Source of the DNA: Pseudomonas fluorescens
Lineage (GTDB): Bacteria > Pseudomonadota > Gammaproteobacteria > Pseudomonadales > Pseudomonadaceae
NCBI RefSeq assembly: GCF_000967965.1
Contig: NZ_LACC01000026.1
Span: 124,001 to 188,000, forward strand
Direction: 5' to 3'
Length of the DNA stretch: 64,000 bases
Positions within the stretch are counted from its first letter, which is position 1; every line of letters starts with the position of its first letter. Position numbers and translations under genes: made by a program. The notes beneath the pieces were generated by a model. It made no database searches and was not told where the DNA came from. It saw only the letters and a list, made by a program, of their open reading frames with translations. Of this stretch, positions 25,047 to 32,221 are shown piece after piece.

Positions 25047-26417
25047 ATGCAGCTCAAACACAAGATCGTCGCCCTCGGGATACTGCCGCTGGTGCTGGCC
25101 ATTGCCGTCATCTGTGCGCTGGTGATTTCCCTCAATCGCCAACTGGGCGATCAACAGGCGCAACTGATCGAAGACAGCATTCTGGCGAGCAAGCGCGCGG
25201 AACTGAAAAACTACGTGGAAATGGCCCAGAGCCTGATCGCGCCCCTGTACGACGACGGCCACGGCGATGCCCACGCCCAGCAACAAGTGCTGGAAGAACT
25301 GCGCAAGCTCAGCTTCGGCATCAACGGCTACTTCTTCGTCTACGACCACGAAGGCCGCAGCCTGATGCACGCACGCCAGTCGGAACTGGTGGGCCAATAC
25401 CTGTGGGACATGAAAGACCCCCACGGCCTGCCGGTGATCCAGGCGCTGCTGAAAAGCGCACAGTCGGGCGAAGGCTTCCAACGCTATGCCTGGAACAAGC
25501 CCTCCTCCGGCCAGGTGACCGACAAGCTCGCCTATGTGGTGATGCTCGATCGCTGGGGCTGGATGCTCGGCACCGGCATCTACCTCGAAGACGTCGAACG
25601 CGCCACCCAGCAGGCCCGTGCCGAAGTGGCCATGGGCATTCGCAAGACCATGATGGCGATTGCCGTGGTCGCCCTGGTCGCGGTGCTGTTCGTGTTCGCC
25701 ACCGGCATGACCCTCAACGTCAGCGAACATCGGCTGGCGGACAAGAAACTGCAGCGCCTGACCCAGCGCATCGTCAGCCTGCAGGAAGAGGAACGATCCC
25801 GGGTGTCCCGCGAGTTGCACGACGGCATCAGCCAGGTGCTAGTCTCGATCAAATTCCAGTTCGAACTGGCCAGCCACCTGCTGGAACGCGGACAAGCCCA
25901 TGACAAGGGCTTGAGCACGCTAAAGGACGCCACCGAGCGCCTGGGCGATGCCATCGGCGAAGTCCGCAGCCTCTCCCACGGCCTGCGCTCATCCTTGCTC
26001 GACACCCTCGGCCTGCCGGCGGCCATCGGCCAACTGGCCGCAGAGTTCGAGCAGCGCAGCGGGCTGACCGTGACCTACGACGAAAATGAATTCGACTGCC
26101 AACTGGTGGACGGCGCGGCTGTGTCGCTGTTCCGCATCGTCCAGGAAGGCCTGACCAACATCGAACGCCACGCGCAGGCGCAGAACGTGTCCATTACACT
26201 GCGCGGCTGCGACGAGTCCGTGCGGCTGACGGTGGTCGATGACGGTATCGGTTTCAACGTCGCCCAGGTCGAACGTCGTCAGGCCGGCATTGGCTTGCGT
26301 AACATCCGCGAACGCGTCGAACATTTTGGCGGGCGCTTCGATCTGATCTCGATGCCGGGCAGAAGTGAGCTGGACGTACGGCTGCCGATGAAACCTGGCG
26401 CAAAACTACAAGAGTGA
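25047..26417 (+). CDS. Cache-domain sensor histidine kinase (HisKA_3 type)
   Basis: 456 residues. Helix 1 (about 8-29) and helix 2 (201-221) enclose a periplasmic single Cache domain (35-190; FGINGYFFVYDHEG, GWMLGTGIYL), which in relatives binds small carboxylates. The cytoplasmic part has the HisKA_3 dimer/phosphoacceptor helix with H258 in SRELHDGISQ, then an ATPase domain with TNIERHA and DDGIGFN. I start at 25047 with AGGAG 6 bp upstream; longer frames lack one. The next gene is its regulator, and cstA is divergent, so it may sense pyruvate or a similar carbon source. Confidence 0.88.
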   Translation: MQLKHKIVALGILPLVLAIAVICALVISLNRQLGDQQAQLIEDSILASKRAELKNYVEMAQSLIAPLYDDGHGDAHAQQQVLEELRKLSFGINGYFFVYDHEGRSLMHARQSELVGQYLWDMKDPHGLPVIQALLKSAQSGEGFQRYAWNKPSSGQVTDKLAYVVMLDRWGWMLGTGIYLEDVERATQQARAEVAMGIRKTMMAIAVVALVAVLFVFATGMTLNVSEHRLADKKLQRLTQRIVSLQEEERSRVSRELHDGISQVLVSIKFQFELASHLLERGQAHDKGLSTLKDATERLGDAIGEVRSLSHGLRSSLLDTLGLPAAIGQLAAEFEQRSGLTVTYDENEFDCQLVDGAAVSLFRIVQEGLTNIERHAQAQNVSITLRGCDESVRLTVVDDGIGFNVAQVERRQAGIGLRNIRERVEHFGGRFDLISMPGRSELDVRLPMKPGAKLQE

Positions 26418-26425
26418 GACCTTGC

Positions 26426-27058
26426 ATGAACCTGCCCTCCCCGATCCGCGTCGCCCTGGTCGACGATCACTCCCTGGTCCGCGACGGCATCAAGGCGCTG
26501 CTGGCCGTGATGTCGCCCCTGGAAATGGTCGGCGAAGCGGAAAACGGCGCCGAGGCCATCGAGATGGTCGGCCGCTGCCAGCCTGACCTGCTGCTGGTCG
26601 ACATCAGCCTGCCGGACATGAACGGCCTGGAACTGACCCGTGTACTGCGCAGCCAGTACCCGTCGCTCAAGGTGCTGGTGCTGAGCATGTACGACAATTA
26701 CGAATACGTCAGTGAATCGGTGCGCTCCGGCGCCAGCGGCTACGTGCTGAAGAACGCACCGTCACGGGAAATCATCGCCGCCATCGAGGCCATCAGCAGC
26801 GGCGGAACCTTCTACAGCGCGGAAATCGCCCAACGGCTGATCGCCGACAGGAACACCGACAACGAACTGACCCCGAGGGAAAGCCAGGTGCTGTCGAAGA
26901 TGGCGCAAGGCTTGAACAACAAGGAAATGGCCCGGGAACTGGACATCAGCGTGCGCACGGTGGAGACACACCGCTTGAGCATCCGGCGCAAGCTCAACAT
27001 CGACAAGCCGGCGGCGCTGGTCAAATACGCCCTTGATCATGGGCTCATCTCCCGCTAA
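26426..27058 (+). CDS. LuxR/NarL-type response regulator
   Basis: 210 residues. The receiver domain (1-120) has acidic pocket D13-D14, phosphorylation site D59 (LLLVDIS), Ser in VLSMYD and K105-type lysine in GYVLKNAP. The C-terminal NarL helix-turn-helix (about 148-205) reads LTPRESQVLSKMAQG then VRTVETHRLSIRRKL. It starts 8 bp after the kinase stop and is surely its partner. Confidence 0.93.
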   Translation: MNLPSPIRVALVDDHSLVRDGIKALLAVMSPLEMVGEAENGAEAIEMVGRCQPDLLLVDISLPDMNGLELTRVLRSQYPSLKVLVLSMYDNYEYVSESVRSGASGYVLKNAPSREIIAAIEAISSGGTFYSAEIAQRLIADRNTDNELTPRESQVLSKMAQGLNNKEMARELDISVRTVETHRLSIRRKLNIDKPAALVKYALDHGLISR

Positions 27059-27195
27059 CACCTCACCCTCCTGTGGGAGCGAATCATCCATTGACTGCAT
27101 CAATAGTCACCATCAACTCAATGAAGTTCTCTTAAAAAATCTCCGGCGTAACATCTGCTCCATACCACCCCATAAGCACCCCGGAGCACACGATC

Positions 27196-27558
27196 ATGAA
27201 ACGCCAGACCCTCCTCAGCATCGCTTTCTCGGTTTTCGCAGTTAACGCTTTCGCCGCAAACTCCGCTCAACCAGTGGTCGCTGAAGGCGGCTCGGATCGT
27301 CTGATTGAAAGCCGTGTGGCCGAGGGTGGTTCCGATCGCCTGATCGAAAACCGCGTCGCCGCCGATGGCTCCGACAAGTTGATGGAGAACCGCGTCGCTG
27401 AAGGTGGTTCTGACAAACTGCTGCAGAACCGCGTCGCTGAAGGCGGTTCTGACAAACTGCTGCAGAACCGCGTCGCCGAAGGTGGCTCTGACAAACTGCT
27501 GCAGAATCGCGTTGCCGAAGGTGGCTCGGATCGTCTGATCCAGAATCGCACCGCCTGA
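27196..27558 (+). CDS. Secreted tandem-repeat protein (seven 13-residue repeats)
   Basis: 120 residues: a signal peptide (cleavage after VNAFA, residue 20), a 7-residue spacer, then seven exact-length repeats of the type VAEGGSDRLIENR (residues 28-118) and a two-residue tail. Each repeat has a flexible acidic EGGSD and an amphipathic LIENR/LLQNR strand. GGAG lies 10 bp before the ATG and a strong terminator follows, so it is a single-gene unit. I cannot assign a function; the protein would be periplasmic or released. Codon use is in line with the host. Confidence 0.8.
   Translation: MKRQTLLSIAFSVFAVNAFAANSAQPVVAEGGSDRLIESRVAEGGSDRLIENRVAADGSDKLMENRVAEGGSDKLLQNRVAEGGSDKLLQNRVAEGGSDKLLQNRVAEGGSDRLIQNRTA
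27277..27549 (+). repeat. Seven 39-bp in-frame tandem repeats
   Basis: The repeat array encodes the 13-residue units of the preceding entry. Copies 4, 5 and 6 differ at only a few third positions, which points to recent copy-number change by slippage or recombination. Confidence 0.9.
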
Positions 27559-27868
27559 ATAAATTGCTCTACCACCGCCCCAAAAAAAAACCGGCCTGAT
27601 CAGCCGGTTTTTTTGTTGTTCAGCCTGAGGGTACCTTGAGAACTTCAGGCCAGGCTCTCGACAGTCTCGTCGCTGCTTGCTCGTTGAGCATCCAGCAGGA
27701 CATCTCCAGGCACCACACAATAAAACACAAGAACCCATCGTATTTAATCAATGAAAAATATGATAGTTCATGACATCAATACAGATAGAGCATTTCTGAT
27801 AACTCTGTTTTAGTGCCAAGGATGACTACATCCTTCATAAATAAAGCCAAACCAATGCCCATGAAACA
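27559..27868. other. 310-bp intergenic stretch, AT-rich, no gene seen
   Basis: Apart from the terminator, the stretch holds no convincing frame. GC falls sharply from about 27720, marking the start of the effector island. A small dyad AAGGATG-N4-CATCCTT lies near 27819-27836. Confidence 0.5.
27582..27614 (+). terminator. Intrinsic terminator after the repeat protein
   Basis: An A9 run, CCGGC, a 7-base loop, GCCGG and a T7 run: a textbook intrinsic terminator, usable in both directions. Confidence 0.9.
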
Positions 27869-28222
27869 TCAATTATCCAACTGTCGATCTACTTCCTTAT
27901 CGGCAGCATCCAATATACCGCCGACGAGTGCAGCATCAACCTCCCAAGTCTGGAGCTGCGAATTACCGGCATACTGCTCGCCAAAAGGAATTTCATAAAA
28001 TTTCGCAACTAGATGCTCTTCATGAATAATTTTAAGGACTGAGCGTATAATCTTTGCTTTCTCTTGGTAATCTCCTTCAAAAATCTCCACCTCCACAATC
28101 GGACGTTCGTTCAACCACGAGTCCTTCAACGAATGCAGTGATACACCAAGCGTTTTGTGAAATTTCAGAAGACTTTGTGCCTGAGTTACTTCCCCTTCAA
28201 GAACTATTGCTATAACAGGCAT
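27869..28222 (-). CDS. Small AT-rich protein, probable orphan immunity protein
   Basis: 117 residues, acidic, AT-rich and with no family I recognise. The start at 28222 fits a compact protein (MPVIAIVLEGEV); the frame continues upstream only into a decayed rhs fragment. Small genes directly after an rhs end are normally the immunity gene for that Rhs toxin. Here the toxin part is gone, so this would be an orphan. Confidence 0.6.
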   Translation of the reverse strand: MPVIAIVLEGEVTQAQSLLKFHKTLGVSLHSLKDSWLNERPIVEVEIFEGDYQEKAKIIRSVLKIIHEEHLVAKFYEIPFGEQYAGNSQLQTWEVDAALVGGILDAADKEVDRQLDN

Positions 28223-28244
28223 AAAAAGCACTCCAAAAATCAAC

Positions 28245-28583
28245 TTAATGACGCCGCCGTTCCATCCAAATCGAATATATCGACCTCTTGACCAGACAAC
28301 AGTTTCTCGAAATCCAGCTTGGTGGTATGGCCCAGCACGTCGGTGACGGCGATCAGGTCCTGGCGCTCGTCGAACCGAAACGTGGTGTTTTACCCAAGGA
28401 ACTCTGGAGGCGCTCGACCTATGCCAGGTGTTCCACCACGGGTATTTTGACTTGTGGCTGGCATCAATGAAGGTGCGGCAGGCCGTCATCACCGTTAAGG
28501 TGTTCGGTTGTGTGACCGAAGGCGTCGACTTCGGCGATGAGGTTGCTATTGGGGTGCGCCAGGCCCTGTTGTCGGGTTAACTC
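28245..28583 (-). pseudogene. Decayed rhs (YD-repeat) fragment
   Basis: High-GC island in AT-rich surroundings. Three different frames give pieces of an Rhs core: LTRQQGLAHPNSNLIAEVD and AFGHTTEHL (from 28583), then TFIDASHKSKYPWWNTWH, then RFDERQDLIAVTDVLGHTT. At least two frameshifts and a stop separate them. It is the remnant of an Rhs gene whose start and toxin tip have been lost. The 117-residue gene downstream may be its former immunity partner. Confidence 0.75.
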
Positions 28584-28623
28584 ACCTAGGTGTCACACGC
28601 CAAGCTACTTGCTTCAGACGAAT

Positions 28624-29337
28624 TTAAGCTTTGAAATTAGATTCTTCTATCAATATATCACTTCGCAATTGTGTGTCTTCCAGAAATATAGAGATCCACG
28701 TATCCATAACCTCAAAAACATCTATTCCCAATTCCGGCTCCATGGTTTGCTCATGCCACCAGATAACACCTTTATCTTCCGCCTGGTTATTTATATCCAC
28801 GGCTAAATAATCTCCACCCCCATTAGAAAAAACTGTAATCCAACTCTCCGCAAAGCTCGTTTCTTCTTCATCAATTAAATGTGCTACACGTGATAAATCT
28901 TCTATTTTTTGAGGCCCCATTGATTGCGCGGGGAAAAAAGTGAACCCATTGTGTACATGCAAATAGAAATCCGACAACCTACCCGCAACCAGGTTAATCT
29001 TATCAGACTTCAATGGACAACTACTTAGTGGCAACCCACCCACATAGTAATAAAGACCATTGGCGTCATGAAAAACATATAACAATTCAATTTTTTCCCC
29101 ACCCAAGACAAACGTGCCGATCAAGCAAGTATCTAGCAAGGACAACACCCAAGGCAATTTATCGGCAAAAGAATACCATGCAACGGAAAACTTGGGTTGC
29201 TCAGAAAAAACGGCACCAAACTCTTTCCACCCCGTCGGAACAACCACATCCGCGGGCAATTCATCCGGCGAAAAATACACATCACGATCGACAAAACAAG
29301 TTTTAACTTGTTCCACCACGTTTTCCAATATAATCAT
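28624..29337 (-). CDS. SUKH/SMI1-KNR4-like immunity protein
   Basis: 237 residues, acidic (pI low by inspection), AT-rich. The C-terminal half has the SMI1/KNR4-like pattern: HNGFTFFPAQSMGP, ITVFSNGGGDYLAVDI, IWWHEQTMEPE and VMDTWI. SUKH proteins commonly protect against nuclease and deaminase toxins. Its ATG overlaps the stop of a truncated immunity gene (ATGA), so the two are co-translated. Family call likely, partner toxin unknown. Confidence 0.65.
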   Translation of the reverse strand: MIILENVVEQVKTCFVDRDVYFSPDELPADVVVPTGWKEFGAVFSEQPKFSVAWYSFADKLPWVLSLLDTCLIGTFVLGGEKIELLYVFHDANGLYYYVGGLPLSSCPLKSDKINLVAGRLSDFYLHVHNGFTFFPAQSMGPQKIEDLSRVAHLIDEEETSFAESWITVFSNGGGDYLAVDINNQAEDKGVIWWHEQTMEPELGIDVFEVMDTWISIFLEDTQLRSDILIEESNFKA

Positions 29338-29471
29338 TTACGACACTCAAGCTCATCCTCCGCAATGGTGTCCCACAAAAGTTTTTTTAAAGGCAGAATC
29401 AGTTCGCCTGACGGCGAATTCCTAACCTCACCTATTAGTTGCTTAACTAACATTTCTGGTTTTTTGTTCAT
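29334..29471 (-). pseudogene. Truncated second copy of the deaminase-effector immunity gene
   Basis: 45 codons starting MNKKPEMLVKQLIGEV, nearly the same as the first 40 residues of the full immunity protein at 29804-30385 (MNKKSEVLVKRLLVEV; both share NSPSGELILPL and KLLW). It then ends after DELECRK. The upstream DNA also keeps the effector's 3' end in mutated form. It shows that a toxin end plus immunity unit was duplicated and then cut short. Confidence 0.75.
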
Positions 29472-29740
29472 TCCCATCTCAGAGCTTTATAAACTGCCCA
29501 ATCAGACTTGAAGTTCTGGACATCAAAAATTTTAAGCATTGAAAAAAGTAGTTGAACATAGCGGCGCAGCGAACTATACAACGCCGCATCCGACGCTGAC
29601 AAAATGTCCTGATAGCCCTTTAGCTACCGCAAACACTAAATCCACCCAACGAAATTCTCAAAATCAGCATACTGCAACTGATGTTTTTCCAAAGCGCTTT
29701 TAGCCTTATCCGAAACTTCTGGCTCTAAATAATAAAACAT
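29468..29740 (-). pseudogene. Degenerate 91-codon ORF with two in-frame TAG codons
   Basis: From ATG 29740 the frame reads MFYYLEPEVSDKAKSALEKH for a start, meets TAG at codons 35 and 39, and then goes on as coherent coding-like sequence (ILSASDAALYSSLRRYVQLL) to a TGA overlapping the truncated immunity start. The final ~12 residues are the counterpart of the deaminase effector end. Probably a broken toxin or immunity gene. Confidence 0.45.
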
Positions 29741-29803
29741 TGAAAATCCCCACATTAGTTCCGCAACAAAAAAACAACATAAAAGCTCCAGACTAATAGA
29801 AAT

Positions 29804-30385
29804 TCAAACCACCTGATTTATTGCACTCGACAAATACCACTCCCAAAATCTACGCCGCAACTCAGAATCGCCACTATCGTCCAATCCCCCGGCGAAAGCA
29901 GAAGCCATTAAAAAGCTAGGTTCGAATGCGTCAGGATCGAGGTCACGATCATCACGATCATCAGAAGGATCAAACACAAAATCAGCTGTTGCTGTAGCAA
30001 TTGTATTGGCAGCAGCATGACCAACGAACATTGCTGGATACTCGTCAGGTTCGTATTCTTGATTTTCAACTACCTCAACATAGAAATCATCTCGAATACT
30101 CAGGGCCTTCACTTCAGAGAGCTTCCCCTCAACGGTATCAAGCGCTACAGTTAGAACCGTGATTAAATTCTGAGAACTTCCAAACTTATGTGACCAGATG
30201 GCTGCGCCATGATTTACACAAATATAATCCAGCTTGGTAAGAATCAGCCTTTTCACCTCGTCAGGCTCATCAACCGTAATGGTGTTCCACAAAAGCTTTC
30301 TTAAAGGTAAAATCAGCTCACCCGACGGCGAGTTTTTCACCTCAACCAACAATCTTTTAACTAACACTTCAGACTTTTTGTTCAT
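29804..30385 (-). CDS. Immunity protein for the PAAR-deaminase effector
   Basis: 193 residues, acidic, mostly alpha-helical by eye, no signal peptide. Its ATG overlaps the effector stop (ATGA), the strongest sign that it is the cognate immunity gene. Residues 105-165 contain an Ala/Thr-rich helix (AAANTIATATADF) and a run of Asp (DDRDDRDLDPD). The helical Ala-rich pattern recalls Imm5-type proteins but I am not sure. A truncated paralogue lies at 29334-29471. Confidence 0.8.
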   Translation of the reverse strand: MNKKSEVLVKRLLVEVKNSPSGELILPLRKLLWNTITVDEPDEVKRLILTKLDYICVNHGAAIWSHKFGSSQNLITVLTVALDTVEGKLSEVKALSIRDDFYVEVVENQEYEPDEYPAMFVGHAAANTIATATADFVFDPSDDRDDRDLDPDAFEPSFLMASAFAGGLDDSGDSELRRRFWEWYLSSAINQVV

Positions 30386-31614
30386 TCCGACCTCAAAATT
30401 GTCTCAACTGTCCCATCAGGCTTGAAGATCCGAACCGCCTTTGGATCGGCAACAACCTGCTCCGCATTCTTATACTGCGCTAATTTTGAAAAATAACCTT
30501 GGCAGTCATTACACATTGGTTTAGAAACGCCTATAGGATGATCCGGGCTGATTATAGACATTTGTTTTTCCGCATGAGACGAATAATATTGCCCTTTGTA
30601 GTCTCTATCATATGGGTGTGACTTCACTTCGTGCCCAATTTCTTCTGACTTCGCCTTTACATGCTCTGCTGATACTTTTTCGTACCCCTCGGGTTTCTTG
30701 TCACCCCATCCACTCAATGTTTTTTTGTCGTTCGATGATACGGTTTTTACTTTATATTCTTTGCTCGAAGGTAGTTCTGTTTTGGCATGATTCGCGCGAC
30801 CTAATGCGGCTTCTGATTCCGCAATGCTCGCAACTTTTTCTGAACCTTTTGGGACAATCTTCACATTCGCAAGATTCGACCCAACCCCCTGAACCTTAAT
30901 CTCATACCGCGCATCAAACCACTTCCCCCCTTTAGCCCCTAGCCCTCCTCCCAACAAAGCGCCACCGAAGGCCATCAGTTTCTGTCCATCGGACCCTTGA
31001 CCAAACAACTCCCCGCCAGCCCAGTTTCCAGCCAATCCGCCTGCGACAGCGCCAACAAGCCCTGCAACCACGACCACCGGGCTTGCCAATACGAAGGCAC
31101 TCGCCAAACCAACGACGAGAACTGCTCGCTCCAGCCACTCCGGGACTTCGGGATTTATCGGGTCGGTCGTATCGGTGCCTCCTCCGATGAATACATTGCC
31201 AGATCCGGAACTGATTTTCCCATCACACACGGTGCAATCACCGACCCGGGCCGCTGGTTGACCGTTGATATGAACGGTACTGCTCCCCTGCGCAACTATT
31301 TGCGGCGCAGAGCCGTGCTCGTCACATTTCGCCTTGTCCAGGTGCGCTCTGGCGGCGGGCTTGCCATTGGTATGAACGTTGCCAGACCCACTGACGATTT
31401 GGCCGGCTTCGTGACTGCAAAACGACAAACTTCCAACCAACTGACCTATGCCTGCTCCCGTCGCCGCAGCAGCGCCGACAATTGCGACCGCTGCCAATCC
31501 GCCGGTACCCACGATCAGAGCAGCGCCAATGGCACCAACGGCGAGTCCTGCAAGCAACCCCGTTAGTGATCCGGTGTGCTCAATCGGATCATCCAGGCGT
31601 GCAGCAGCGCTCAT
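30382..31614 (-). CDS. prePAAR-PAAR T6SS effector with deaminase-like toxin tip
   Basis: 410 residues. The prePAAR motif AAR-x2-D-x3-H is exact at residues 4-13. A first hydrophobic region (17-63), the PAAR domain (about 65-150: SGSGNVHTNGKPAARAHLD, GSSTVHINGQPAARVGD) and a second hydrophobic region (160-205) follow, the layout of Tse6-like class I prePAAR effectors. The C-terminal ~130 residues form the toxin: H347-A-E349 in SSHAEKQM and C368-x2-C371 in PMCNDCQGYF, the zinc and catalytic signature of cytidine deaminase-fold toxins. Between are the Eag chaperone (overlap 31611-31614) upstream and immunity gene (overlap 30382-30385) downstream. The target (DNA, RNA or nucleotide) is not readable. 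Confidence 0.85.
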   Translation of the reverse strand: MSAAARLDDPIEHTGSLTGLLAGLAVGAIGAALIVGTGGLAAVAIVGAAAATGAGIGQLVGSLSFCSHEAGQIVSGSGNVHTNGKPAARAHLDKAKCDEHGSAPQIVAQGSSTVHINGQPAARVGDCTVCDGKISSGSGNVFIGGGTDTTDPINPEVPEWLERAVLVVGLASAFVLASPVVVVAGLVGAVAGGLAGNWAGGELFGQGSDGQKLMAFGGALLGGGLGAKGGKWFDARYEIKVQGVGSNLANVKIVPKGSEKVASIAESEAALGRANHAKTELPSSKEYKVKTVSSNDKKTLSGWGDKKPEGYEKVSAEHVKAKSEEIGHEVKSHPYDRDYKGQYYSSHAEKQMSIISPDHPIGVSKPMCNDCQGYFSKLAQYKNAEQVVADPKAVRIFKPDGTVETILRSE

Positions 31615-32198
31615 GCCTGCTCTACCGATTCACCGCCATCTTGGACGTGCCGCAGTTCAAGCGATTCGACTAACTCATAGAACGCGCTTCGCTCTTCAGA
31701 CGTCATGCCTTTGGGATTGTTGCTTGTTCCTGTGATCTGCATCAGAAGCGGCTGCCGAAGTTCGTCGTGATGGAGAAAGATCAACTGGAGTTGGTGCACC
31801 GGTTGACCTTGTTGCCGCCATTTGAATTCGACACGTCTAGCTTCAACACCCGCAAGTTCGGCAGGGCTCAAAGGCTCAACCCACTCCAGATGTGATAGGG
31901 CTTTTTTCAGATCAGCAAGCAACTGCTGCGCCATTGATTCAAGATCACTGTCGCTTTCGATAGGTGTTCGACCAATTACCACGGATAAGGGGCTTGGCCC
32001 TATATCAGTTAGCGTAAATACATGAAATGTTTTGTCCTTGAAACCTGGCGGACGAACAAAGCTCAACTCATTGGTCTGAAAGCGTTCGGGAGGTGGAGGT
32101 GGTGCGTCGAGTGCCTCCTGCTCCAAGCGCTCTGTTTCGAGTCGCTGTTCCTCACGAATCCTTTGCTCGGAGATTCGGTCGTAAATACTGGTTCGCAT
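31611..32198 (-). CDS. Eag-type T6SS effector chaperone (DcrB/DUF1795)
   Basis: 195 residues. After a charged coiled N-terminal ~35 residues and a Pro-run come the DcrB-fold features (FQTNELSFVRPPGFKDKT, SVVIGRTPIESDSDLESMAQ, QLIFLHHD). Eag proteins bind the hydrophobic segments and prePAAR motif of effectors and hand them to VgrG. Here it sits between vgrG and a prePAAR effector, with an ATGA overlap to the latter, exactly as that role predicts. Confidence 0.88.
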   Translation of the reverse strand: MRTSIYDRISEQRIREEQRLETERLEQEALDAPPPPPERFQTNELSFVRPPGFKDKTFHVFTLTDIGPSPLSVVIGRTPIESDSDLESMAQQLLADLKKALSHLEWVEPLSPAELAGVEARRVEFKWRQQGQPVHQLQLIFLHHDELRQPLLMQITGTSNNPKGMTSEERSAFYELVESLELRHVQDGGESVEQA

Positions 32199-32221
32199 GC
32201 GGCAGTCCCTTATCCGTCAGC

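Noticed and set aside
27277..27549. Regular 39-bp repeats considered as a CRISPR array
   Set aside because: The units are directly adjacent without spacers and encode an in-frame repeat protein.
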